The notes beneath the pieces were generated by a model that was not told the origin of the DNA, searched no databases, and was given only the letters and a program-made list of their open reading frames with translations. Both the position numbers and the translations under genes were made by a program. DNA of 64,000 nt from Nocardia anaemiae NBRC 100462 (lineage in GTDB: Bacteria > Actinomycetota > Actinomycetes > Mycobacteriales > Mycobacteriaceae), in NCBI RefSeq assembly GCF_001612725.1, contig NZ_BDAZ01000026.1, positions 62,001 to 126,000 of the forward strand. Direction: 5' to 3'. Positions 1 through 7,040 of the stretch are shown in pieces (the stretch's first letter is position 1; every line of letters begins with the position of its first letter).

Positions 1-253
1 GGTCGGCGGCAGCTCCGGCCTCGTCGAGGACCTCCTCGAGCACGGCCTCGAGCAGCGCGTCGAGGGAGGGGACGCGGCGGTAGAAGGTTCCCTTGCCGAC
101 ACCGGCGCGCTGTGCGATCTCTCGAGCGGTGACGGTCACGCCGGTGTCCGCGATCGCGGAGCGGGCGGCTGTGATGAGGCGTTCGAGGTTGCGGCGGGCG
201 TCGGCTCGCGGGGTGCCGGATGCCTCGGACAACAGACGGTCGACTGCGCTCAT
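1..253 (-). CDS. TetR/AcrR family transcriptional regulator, partial (N-terminal part)
   Basis: The gene runs off the left edge, so only about the first 84 residues are visible. They form a TetR-type DNA-binding domain: RNLERLITAARSAIADTG leads into the helix-turn-helix TAREIAQRAGVGKGTFYRR. ATG at 253 is the only good start, with the coding sequence beginning MSAVDRLLSEASG. It is divergent from the Gfo/Idh/MocA oxidoreductase at 347, and the 93 bp between them hold two related inverted repeats that are the probable operators. By family knowledge it should be a ligand-released repressor of itself and of the oxidoreductase gene. The ligand domain lies outside the window, so the effector cannot be guessed. 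Confidence 0.9.
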   Translation of the reverse strand, partial: MSAVDRLLSEASGTPRADARRNLERLITAARSAIADTGVTVTAREIAQRAGVGKGTFYRRVPSLDALLEAVLEEVLDEAGAAAD

Positions 254-272
254 GCAGGCAACTGTAGCAAAG

Positions 273-325
273 TGGACCCGTTCGGTCCGCTTATCTATGC
301 TTCATAACCGGACCCAAAGGGTCCG
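273..325. promoter_or_regulatory. Two TetR-type operators between divergent genes
   Basis: The site at 309-325 is a perfect inverted repeat, CGGACCC-AAA-GGGTCCG. A second copy at 273-289 is TGGACCC-GTT-CGGTCCG, with the same arms slightly degenerate. Their centres lie 36 bp apart, between the TetR gene start (253) and the oxidoreductase start (347). Position and symmetry fit a TetR repressor controlling both genes; binding itself is inferred. Confidence 0.7.
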
Positions 326-346
326 ATTAGTGAAAGGGGCTTGTAG

Positions 347-1489
347 ATGTCGGACAGGATTCGCGTAGGCGTCATAGGTGCCAGCCCAGAGCGGGGATGG
401 GCTGCGCGGGCGCATATCCCGGCGTTGCGGGCACTGCCGGAATTCGAGCTCACCGCCGTGGGAACCAGTCGACGCGAGAGCGCCGAGCGAGCCGCGCGGG
501 TATTCGGGGCCGCACACCCGTTCAGCGATGCGCGGCGGTTGGTCGAGCATCCGGAGGTCGATCTGGTGGTGATCACGGTGAAGGTCCCGGCGCACGCGGA
601 GTTGATCAGGATGGCGAACGCGGCGGGCAAGCATGTCTACTCGGAGTGGCCACTGGCGCGGACGACCGCCGAGGCCGAGGAGTTGGTGGAGTTGTCGGTG
701 AATTCGGACCGGCAACACGTTGTCGGGCTGCAGGCGCGGTTCTCACCTGCGGTCGGGCAGGCGCGCACACTCCTCGCGGAAGGTTATGTGGGGGAGGTGG
801 TTTCGGCCACGGTGTACTCGGCGCGGGGTAAGGGAGCGGGTGGGCGGATTCCGGAGTGGGCGGCATACACCCTCGATATCGACAACGGCGCGGGCCTGTT
901 GGAGGTTGCCGGTGGGCACACGCTCGACCCGCTCGAGTACCTGTTGGGCGATATCGCCGAACTCTCCGCTGACCTCGCAATCCGCAACCCGCACAACATC
1001 ATCACTGAAACACAGGAGCGGGTTCGGGTCACCAGCCCTGATCACCTACTGCTCAGCGGTGTAGCGGACGGCGGTGCGGTTATCTCGGTGCACGTGCACG
1101 ACGCGAAGCTGACCGACGGCCGCACGCGCATCGAAATCGCTGGTACCGAAGGCGATCTCGCCCTCGTCTCCGAGGGGCCGTCCGGTCCGGGTGGGATTCA
1201 GATGAGCGATCTGCGGTTGCTCGGCTCACGTGGCCCAAGGGGTACCTGGCAGGACCTCACCGAACCATGCCCGAAATTCGCGGTGGACCTACCCACGGAA
1301 TCTCGCAATGTCGCGGCGCTCTACTCGCGACTGGCGGTGGATCTGCATACGGGCGAGCGGACAGTCCCGAGTTTCGAGACCGGCCTGCACACGCACCGTC
1401 TACTCGACGCAATACGCAGATCCGCCGAGACCGGAACACGGGTCCAGACCGACAGCAACTCATCCACACCCGTTGATGCCCGGCGCTGA
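347..1489 (+). CDS. Gfo/Idh/MocA family oxidoreductase (Gal80-like clade)
   Basis: A 380-residue NAD(P)-binding oxidoreductase. The N-terminal Rossmann fold starts VGVIGASPERGWAARAHIPA, and the second half is the usual alpha/beta substrate domain. The motif that is normally EKP in this family reads SEWPLA here, as in Gal80-type members, so catalytic activity is not certain. Family members oxidise or reduce sugar or cyclitol hydroxyls in the cytoplasm; the substrate cannot be read from the sequence. ATG 347 is preceded by GAAAGGGG about ten bases upstream. The gene lies directly downstream of the two TetR-type operators and is probably repressed by the divergent regulator. Confidence 0.85.
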   Translation: MSDRIRVGVIGASPERGWAARAHIPALRALPEFELTAVGTSRRESAERAARVFGAAHPFSDARRLVEHPEVDLVVITVKVPAHAELIRMANAAGKHVYSEWPLARTTAEAEELVELSVNSDRQHVVGLQARFSPAVGQARTLLAEGYVGEVVSATVYSARGKGAGGRIPEWAAYTLDIDNGAGLLEVAGGHTLDPLEYLLGDIAELSADLAIRNPHNIITETQERVRVTSPDHLLLSGVADGGAVISVHVHDAKLTDGRTRIEIAGTEGDLALVSEGPSGPGGIQMSDLRLLGSRGPRGTWQDLTEPCPKFAVDLPTESRNVAALYSRLAVDLHTGERTVPSFETGLHTHRLLDAIRRSAETGTRVQTDSNSSTPVDARR

Positions 1490-1584
1490 CGACACACGCT
1501 CATCGGCTACCGTGCCTCGCGACGGAGCGCAGCCGTCGTGCGCGATCCACTCGGGCCCGGCCTACTTTGCTTGCCGGGAAACGT

Positions 1585-2652
1585 TCATCCGACGTCTGGG
1601 CGTCGGTCGGTGGTGCGCAGGGGCGCGCCGACGTGGTGCAGATGCCTCAGCGCCTCGCTGTAGGAGGAGATCAGCCCGGTCTCGTGGTAGGGCACGCCGA
1701 TTTCGGCGCAGTAATCGCGGACGATCACCTGGGCGTGACGTAGATTCGGCGTCGGCATGCTCGGGAACAAGTGGTGCTCGATCTGATAGTTGAGCCCGCC
1801 GAGGGCGAGGTCGGTCAACATGCCACCGCGCACGTTGCGGGAGGTCAGCACCTGCCTGCGTAAGTAGTCGGGGCGGTCGTCGCCGGTCAGGATCGGCATG
1901 CCCTTGTGATTAGGGGCGAAGATGCAGCCCATGTACAGGCCGAACAGCGCCTGGTGGACAGCGAGGAACGCGAAGGCTTTGTCGGCGGGCAGAACCGCGA
2001 ACAGTACGGCCAGATAGGCGGCGAAGTGGCCGAGGAGCAGCACGCCCTCCAATCCGCGGTGTTTGACCGACCGATTTCTGAGCGCACGCACACCGGCCAC
2101 ATGGAGGTTCAGGCCCTCCAGCATCAGTAACGGAAAGAACAGGAACGCCTGCGCCCTCCCGACGAGACGCGGCAGACCACGGCTGGCCCGCGCCTGCTGT
2201 TGTGACCAAACCAGAATGTCGGGTGCGACATCAGGGTCGAGTTCCTCATGATTCGGATTGGCATGATGGCGGGTGTGCTTGTCCTGCCACCAGCCGTAGC
2301 CAAGGCCGATTCCGGCGTTGCCGACGACTCGGCCCACGACCTCCGTCGTCCGCCGTAACCGGAAGACTTGGCGGTGTGCGACATCGTGCATGACGAGTGC
2401 GACCTGAGCACACGTCACGGCCATGAGCGCCGCGATCACGAGCGTCCACCACGAGTCGCCGACGAGGACGAATCCCGCCCAGCCTGCCGCGAACGCAATC
2501 CCGACCAGACTGAGCCGGACGGCGTAGTAGACGGGACGTCGGTTCATCAGTCCCGCGTCGGAGATCCGGCGCAACAGACGGGCGTAGTCACCGCGGGCGC
2601 CGCCACGCCGCGATGGTGGAAATGACTGTGGGACCAAGGCCGGTGTCGTCAT
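1585..2652 (-). CDS. Membrane fatty-acid (acyl-CoA/acyl-lipid) desaturase
   Basis: A 355-residue integral membrane di-iron desaturase. All three histidine boxes are present: HDVAH at about residues 89-93, HTRHH at about 126-130, and QIEHHLF near the C-terminus. Hydrophobic stretches lie between them, as in the family. The QxxHH form of box 3 is typical of front-end or linoleoyl-CoA type desaturases; regiospecificity cannot be assigned. The likely role is introducing a double bond into membrane acyl chains. ATG 2652 has GGAAG upstream. The 250 bp before it contain a long inverted repeat at 2808-2839 that may be its operator. Confidence 0.88.
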   Translation of the reverse strand: MTTPALVPQSFPPSRRGGARGDYARLLRRISDAGLMNRRPVYYAVRLSLVGIAFAAGWAGFVLVGDSWWTLVIAALMAVTCAQVALVMHDVAHRQVFRLRRTTEVVGRVVGNAGIGLGYGWWQDKHTRHHANPNHEELDPDVAPDILVWSQQQARASRGLPRLVGRAQAFLFFPLLMLEGLNLHVAGVRALRNRSVKHRGLEGVLLLGHFAAYLAVLFAVLPADKAFAFLAVHQALFGLYMGCIFAPNHKGMPILTGDDRPDYLRRQVLTSRNVRGGMLTDLALGGLNYQIEHHLFPSMPTPNLRHAQVIVRDYCAEIGVPYHETGLISSYSEALRHLHHVGAPLRTTDRRPDVG

Positions 2653-2807
2653 AGATCTTCCTGAGAGGCTGAGTCGCAGATGCCACCTCCGCCCGCCAGC
2701 TGTGCCGACCGTTCGATATCGACCGGAGATCTGATCCAGCGGGCACTGCTCGGTGTGTCCGGGCGGGGTGACGATTTCGATACACCGAAGCTATCGGCCG
2801 GATTCTC

Positions 2808-2839
2808 ATTCCATGTAATCCCTTGGTATGACATGGAAT
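2808..2839. promoter_or_regulatory. Inverted repeat, candidate operator upstream of the desaturase
   Basis: ATTCCATGT (2808-2816) and ACATGGAAT (2831-2839) are perfect 9-bp arms separated by 14 bp. The element sits about 155 bp upstream of the desaturase start, between it and the 3' end of the LuxR gene. There is no T-tract, so an operator is more likely than a terminator, but the cognate protein is unknown. Confidence 0.45.
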
Positions 2840-2905
2840 CGGACTGTGGTGTGATATCGGATGTCCACCGCAGACCGAGGATCCGGGATGCGAATCGGCC
2901 GCGGG

Positions 2906-3694
2906 CTAACCTGGGCGGACGAGTCCGAGACTGTGCGCTTTGCGCGATGCCGATACGCGGTCGCGCACGCCGAGCTTGCGGTAGATGTTCTCGGTGTGCT
3001 TGGACACGGTTGCTTGGGTGATCGCGAGTCTGGTGCCGATGGCACGAGCGGTCAGGCCTTCACACAGCAGGGTCAGGACTGCCAGCTCGCGTGGAGTGAT
3101 CTTGTGTTCGGCGGGGTCCCCCGGTCCCATGTGGCCGATGACAGCTGTCTCGTGGGCTTCGACGGTGTCGAGCAGTGATCTGGCGAGCATGGCGTATTCG
3201 AGGTCGCGATCGCTGAATCCGATACCGCTGCGGCTCATGATGACACTTCGGATTCGGCCCGGCCGCGCGGACAGCGGCAAAGCGAGCTGGCGGTCGATGC
3301 CGATGGCGTCTTTACCGGCTCGATACCCCTCTCCTTTCCACCATCGGTCGTCGGCGACCTCGTCCATGCTCAGCGGTGTCAGGTCCCGAGCGTGTGCGTA
3401 GTGTCGCAGCAAGGGATGGGATCGCATGTGCGCGTGGATGAGCGCGTCCAGCGGGGCCTCGTGCAACCAGTCCGGAGAACCGGTGAGCGCGTGACCCGTG
3501 CCAGCGTCCCAGTTCAGGTCGACCAGCACTGCCAGGTCACACGGTAGGTCAGTGGTCAGTCTCTGCATCAATAGCGGCCAGACCCGGACCGGCTGTTTCT
3601 CGGTGATGATCTCCAGCGCTAAGTCGTGAATCTTTTTGGCAACCCCACCCGGCCTATCGGACACTCCTGCATTGTGCACCAACAGATCTCGCAT
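2906..3694 (-). CDS. LuxR family transcriptional regulator
   Basis: A 262-residue protein with a C-terminal LuxR/GerE helix-turn-helix at about residues 195-255: ITPRELAVLTLLCEGLTARA, then the recognition helix TQATVSKHTENIYRKLGV. The N-terminal 190 residues do not show the receiver aspartates and may be a GAF/PAS-like sensor; this is not certain. It is divergent from the secreted DUF5648 gene at 3853. The shared 158-bp gap carries a perfect 14-bp dyad at 3711-3742, a probable binding site controlling both directions. ATG 3694 is used because the conserved helical part follows shortly after it. Confidence 0.85.
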   Translation of the reverse strand: MRDLLVHNAGVSDRPGGVAKKIHDLALEIITEKQPVRVWPLLMQRLTTDLPCDLAVLVDLNWDAGTGHALTGSPDWLHEAPLDALIHAHMRSHPLLRHYAHARDLTPLSMDEVADDRWWKGEGYRAGKDAIGIDRQLALPLSARPGRIRSVIMSRSGIGFSDRDLEYAMLARSLLDTVEAHETAVIGHMGPGDPAEHKITPRELAVLTLLCEGLTARAIGTRLAITQATVSKHTENIYRKLGVRDRVSASRKAHSLGLVRPG

Positions 3695-3710
3695 ATCAGC
3701 CGAAATCCCG

Positions 3711-3742
3711 GACTGCTATACGCAAGTCTGCGTATAGCAGTC
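3711..3742. promoter_or_regulatory. Perfect 14-bp dyad between divergent genes (operator candidate)
   Basis: GACTGCTATACGCA (3711-3724), AGTC spacer, then TGCGTATAGCAGTC (3729-3742). The symmetry is perfect over 28 bases. It lies 16 bp upstream of the LuxR start and about 110 bp before the DUF5648 gene. No gene ends here, so a terminator is unlikely; an operator for a dimeric regulator is the best reading. Confidence 0.6.
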
Positions 3743-3852
3743 GGCGCGGCGCGAAAACTACCGTTGTACTGCACGTAAGCAGTTGGCCGACAAGCGCTTT
3801 CGAATACGGAGGCCGTAGCGTGTCGGAAAGACTTGAAAAGGGGAGAATCATG

Positions 3853-4434
3853 ATGCGACGGATCATGGTAACGACAGGATCGGGGGCGCACCGATATACG
3901 CGTTCCCGTCGTCAGCGCCTCGTCATCTCCGCGGCCGCGCTCCTAGCTGCCGCAGGAATCGCCGGGACCACTCTCGCTGCCGCACCCGCCGCGCACGCGG
4001 ACGTTCCGTCGCTGTATCCCCTTTACACCTGGTGGAATCCGGACCGCGGCGACAACTTCACCACCGGCAACCTCAACGACGAGAACAGCGCCACCGCCGC
4101 CGCTTACCTGCCAATCCGTAAGGAAGCATTCGTCTACGAGACCCAGCAGCCGGGAACCGTACCGCTGCACCTGTTCTGGAGCAACAGCCGCCAGGACAAC
4201 TTCAGCACCGCGACACAGGTAGGTATCGATTCCGCCTACAGCGCCGGATACACCCACATCGGTATTCAGGGATACATCAACACCAGCCAGGAGCCCGGCA
4301 CCCGCCCGCTGTACCAGTTCTGGAGCGAAGCGCGCCAGGACAACATCCTCGCCGTCGATCAAACCACCATCGACTCCGCTTACAGCGCAGGCTATGTCCT
4401 CGTCCGCGTCGAAGGCTACGCGCCGTACTACTGA
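3853..4434 (+). CDS. Secreted protein with DUF5648-type repeats
   Basis: A protein of about 193 residues with a basic N-terminus, a hydrophobic core (RLVISAAALLAAAGIAGTTL) and a likely cleavage after AAPAAHA, so it is exported. The mature part has three repeats of about 45 residues with the pattern PLYxxWxxxRxDNxxT...AYxxGYxxxxxEGY, typical of the DUF5648 beta-trefoil-like module. The biochemical role of this module is not known; many bearers are cell-surface or enzyme-associated. Two adjacent ATGs (3850, 3853) follow GGGGAG; 3853 has the better spacing of 7 bases. The next gene, only 27 bp downstream, is also secreted and probably co-transcribed. Confidence 0.8.
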   Translation: MRRIMVTTGSGAHRYTRSRRQRLVISAAALLAAAGIAGTTLAAAPAAHADVPSLYPLYTWWNPDRGDNFTTGNLNDENSATAAAYLPIRKEAFVYETQQPGTVPLHLFWSNSRQDNFSTATQVGIDSAYSAGYTHIGIQGYINTSQEPGTRPLYQFWSEARQDNILAVDQTTIDSAYSAGYVLVRVEGYAPYY

Positions 4435-4461
4435 TCCCCGACACCACCCGGAGAAGATTTC

Positions 4462-4986
4462 ATGAAGAGGCAGCTTGCAATAGCCCTCGTGACCACACTC
4501 GCGGCGGCAGCTGCGGCCGCGATCACGACCGGGTCCGCACACGCCGGAACATCGCTGTCACTACAGCTGTGTCGTGGTAACCAGATCAGCACCTACGTGA
4601 CACCGGATCCGCTCGCTATCGTCGACGGGCAGCCCGTCTCCTATGGCGACCCATGGCACGACAGCATGCCGGTCCGCGACGGAGATGTCGTGCGGCTGCG
4701 TGCACGTGGCTCGATCAAGGTCGATTCGTGGCCCTGGGGACCGTCTTTCGGTCCATCAGGCAGCGATTCCGATCGGCTCTCCACTTTCTGGGGCAATGCC
4801 GATTTCCCTACATACGGCTTTTACGGATACTTCGTCGCCACCGGGCAGGCGTTCTGGATCGGCGACGACAGCGGGTGTGTCACCTACCACGGTCCCGACA
4901 CCTCGCTCTGGCTTGCCCAGAACGACGACAACACCGCCGACAACAGCGGCCGCTGGGATATCGGTATCAGCCATTACGGCCTGTGA
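4462..4986 (+). CDS. Secreted protein with LecA/PA-IL-like lectin fold
   Basis: A 174-residue protein with a signal peptide (ALVTTLAAAAAAAITTGSAHA, cut near residue 28). The mature part carries RLRARGSIKVDSWPWGPSFG and, near the C-terminus, NDDNTADNSGRWDIGI. This combination resembles the calcium-dependent galactophilic lectin PA-IL/LecA and related carbohydrate-binding beta-sandwiches, where an Asn/Asp-rich loop binds calcium and sugar. A Cys pair may form a disulfide. GGAGAAG precedes ATG 4462 at good spacing. It follows the DUF5648 protein closely, suggesting a two-gene secreted unit that binds extracellular glycan; this role is inferred. Confidence 0.65.
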   Translation: MKRQLAIALVTTLAAAAAAAITTGSAHAGTSLSLQLCRGNQISTYVTPDPLAIVDGQPVSYGDPWHDSMPVRDGDVVRLRARGSIKVDSWPWGPSFGPSGSDSDRLSTFWGNADFPTYGFYGYFVATGQAFWIGDDSGCVTYHGPDTSLWLAQNDDNTADNSGRWDIGISHYGL

Positions 4987-4998
4987 CCGGGCAGCCGA

Positions 4999-5172
4999 GT
5001 CCTGTCGCATTGTCCACGTCAAACCTGCTGGCTCCCAAAGGAAGTCGTCCGGGTCCAGTCGCTCGAGATGAAATTCGAACAACGACCAGACCAGTTCGAA
5101 CTGCCAACGCAGCACAGCGGAACGCGACGCAACCATGCGGGGCATCCTGCTCGGCCACCACGATTCCGACAA
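4999..5172 (-). pseudogene. Truncated DinB-like (DUF664-type) gene remnant
   Basis: On the minus strand about 58 codons read as a typical DinB-superfamily N-terminus: SAVLRWQFELVWSLFEFHLE, then DPDDFLWEPAGLTWTMRQD. Intact members continue for about 100 more residues with the metal-binding histidines. Here the frame runs straight into the antisense of the lectin-like gene, so everything after helix 1 is missing. The remnant lies between convergent genes. It is interpreted as a gene truncated by deletion; no start with a clear ribosome site was found. Confidence 0.6.
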
Positions 5173-5191
5173 CTGATTTGTCCGACCGGGC

Positions 5192-5761
5192 TCAGCCGAA
5201 TAGACCGGCGCGCGCCGCGGTCAACGCCACTGCCGCGGCCGCGTCGGCGGTGTTGTCGTCCACCGGCTCACGGGTAATCAGCACGCGGAAATAGATCGGC
5301 GCCACAAGGGTTTTGATCAGCTCGACGGGGTTCGTGCCAGCGGGCAGTTCGCCGCGCTCGACCGCACGCGTCACGAGCGGCAGCGCCTTGCGGATGCGAT
5401 CCCGGAAGGCATGGCGGGTGGGGGCGGGTGGCGCGACGTTGGACAGCATGACAGCGAGGACCGCCCGGCCGGACGGACTGCTGATCCACGCGACCAGACT
5501 ACGCGCCAACGCCCGAAGGTCGTCCTCGACCGAACCCGTATCAGGGATAGCGATTTCGGCTTCGACGCTCTCGGCCAGTGCATCGGCGATCAGGTCATCC
5601 CGGTCGGCCCAGCGGCGGTAGACGGTGGTCTTGTGCACACCGGCCCGCTGGGCAACATTCTCGACGGTGAACGCGGCGTACCCGTGCTCGCTCAGCTCGT
5701 CGACGGTCGCGGCGAGCACGGCGGCGCGAACCTTCGGTCCACGTCCGAGGGGTGCAGTCAT
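5192..5761 (-). CDS. TetR family transcriptional regulator
   Basis: A 189-residue TetR protein. The N-terminal helix-turn-helix is VENVAQRAGVHKTTVYRRWA at about residues 30-49, followed by an all-helical ligand domain of the AcrR_C type. ATG 5761 is chosen because AAGGAG lies 7 bases upstream; a TTG further upstream falls inside the operator. It is divergent from the DUF1772 gene at 5848, and the shared region contains three copies of GTTGCGATATCG. It should be an autoregulated repressor of the divergent membrane protein. Confidence 0.9.
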   Translation of the reverse strand: MTAPLGRGPKVRAAVLAATVDELSEHGYAAFTVENVAQRAGVHKTTVYRRWADRDDLIADALAESVEAEIAIPDTGSVEDDLRALARSLVAWISSPSGRAVLAVMLSNVAPPAPTRHAFRDRIRKALPLVTRAVERGELPAGTNPVELIKTLVAPIYFRVLITREPVDDNTADAAAAVALTAARAGLFG

Positions 5762-5772
5762 TGCAACTCCTT

Positions 5773-5833
5773 GTTGCGATATCGGGGTACAGCAGGCATG
5801 CTGACGATATCGCAACTCGATGTTGCGATATCG
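5773..5833. promoter_or_regulatory. Triple-copy TetR operator (GTTGCGATATCG)
   Basis: GTTGCGATATCG occurs at 5773-5784 and 5822-5833, with the inverted copy CGATATCGCAAC at 5805-5816. The second and third copies form a perfect 12-5-12 inverted repeat (5805-5833) ending 15 bp before the DUF1772 start. The first copy abuts the ribosome site of the TetR gene. Repeat geometry and location strongly suggest the cognate operator. Confidence 0.8.
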
Positions 5834-5847
5834 AGATGGGAGTTCCG

Positions 5848-6378
5848 ATGTTGTCGAAATCCGTCCGGGCCGCGGCCTTGCTGTTCCCCGGCCTGCTCGC
5901 CGGAGCGTTCGGATACGGCGCGGTCAACGTGCTGTACGCGTTTCGCGAAGTGCCCCTTGATGTTCGGTTCACCTTCCATACCGCGCTGATGCGGGTCAAC
6001 GGCCCGGTAATGCAGTCGCTGATGGGGCTCGCCGTCCTGAGCACACTGGTCCTGGCCGTGCGGTCGAAGTCATGGCCGCGGTGGATCGCGGCAGGCGCCT
6101 CGACACTGACATTCGCCTCGTTCCTGGTGACCCGCTTTGGAAACGTCCCGATCAACCAGCAGATCAAGCGCTGGTCGGTCGGCACGCCACCCAGCGACTA
6201 CGCCGACATCCTGCGACGTTGGGAGCTGTTCCATTTCACCCGAACCGGTTGCGCACTACTCGCATTCATCCTGGTGATCACGGTCGTCGTCGGCTCCATT
6301 TCACCCCACGATGACGCCCCGCGCCTCGACTCGGCCGCTGTCGAACCCTCGACCGAGGTCCCGGCAGCGACCCCGTGA
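5848..6378 (+). CDS. DUF1772 family membrane protein (anthrone-oxygenase-like)
   Basis: A 176-residue integral membrane protein with about four hydrophobic segments. It has the family features near NGPVMQSLMGLAVLSTLVLA, TRFGNVPINQQIKRW and WELFHFTRTGCALLAFI. The conserved N-x-P-I-N region and the late W...H/R motif are typical of DUF1772, a family that includes fungal anthrone oxygenase-like proteins. In actinomycetes such genes are often paired with TetR regulators. ATG 5848 is preceded by GGGAG at 5 bases; an in-frame ATG at 5836 overlaps the operator and is less likely. Its substrate is unknown. Confidence 0.8.
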   Translation: MLSKSVRAAALLFPGLLAGAFGYGAVNVLYAFREVPLDVRFTFHTALMRVNGPVMQSLMGLAVLSTLVLAVRSKSWPRWIAAGASTLTFASFLVTRFGNVPINQQIKRWSVGTPPSDYADILRRWELFHFTRTGCALLAFILVITVVVGSISPHDDAPRLDSAAVEPSTEVPAATP

Positions 6379-6455
6379 CGCATCCGCGAATCGCTCCGAT
6401 TCCATGGCAGCTCGACGTACCCGCATATCCAATGGCGGCTACTCGGAGGCCCGGG

Positions 6456-6920
6456 TCACCAATCGTGTTTGCGCGCAAGCTCGGCTTTTGCTTGCGCTAT
6501 CAAGTCGCATTGAAGTAACCGGCAATGATCCCACCAATCAGGGTAGGTCACAGGGTCTCGGACAGCATCGTGGAGCCCGCGGGCATGCGCTACTACACTG
6601 TCCCGCAAGGCATCTGAGCAGATGATCTCGACCCGTTTCTCGGCTAGCCAGACGCTCTCGATCATTCGCTTCATATCGTCCGGAGTGCCTCCCCGCTCGC
6701 GGACATCGAGCTCTCCCTGTAGTCGCTGCGCCGTCTCGAAGTAGTCGAGGATGGCAGACTTCAGTTCTTCTCGATGCGCGAGGCGACTTTCGGCAAGGAA
6801 CTTGAACTTCGCCTCGCGCGCCGAATTCCGTTGCACCAGTAGCGTTGCCGATGCACCGAGTGCAGCGCCCAGCAGAGGCATCAGCCCCGTCACCAACGTC
6901 GAAACCACACCAGACGACAT
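6456..6920 (-). CDS. Hypothetical membrane-anchored coiled-coil protein
   Basis: A 154-residue protein. One N-terminal hydrophobic segment (VSTLVTGLMPLLGAALGASA) is followed by a charged helical region (NSAREAKFKFLAESRLAHRE and onwards) likely to form a coiled coil. No named domain was recognised. This architecture, one membrane helix followed by a cytosolic helical bundle, recurs in many actinomycete hypothetical proteins. ATG 6920 begins MSSGVVSTLV; longer frames upstream lack a ribosome site. It stands alone between the DUF1772 gene and helR, with no sign of an operon. Confidence 0.6.
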   Translation of the reverse strand: MSSGVVSTLVTGLMPLLGAALGASATLLVQRNSAREAKFKFLAESRLAHREELKSAILDYFETAQRLQGELDVRERGGTPDDMKRMIESVWLAEKRVEIICSDALRDSVVAHARGLHDAVRDPVTYPDWWDHCRLLQCDLIAQAKAELARKHDW

Positions 6921-7040
6921 GGCTCGATTCTTCCAGCAGGACCGGCTCCCGGTGCTCAGCACTGACCACACAGGTGACGATCAACGCATCGGGCGGGTGA
7001 ATAGCCGGTACGCGATCGGGCCGGTCCCGTACCCCGATGG

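Noticed and set aside
5074..5100. Inverted repeat TTCGAAC...GTTCGAA
   Set aside because: It falls inside the codons of the DinB-like remnant and has a short arm; chance is sufficient.
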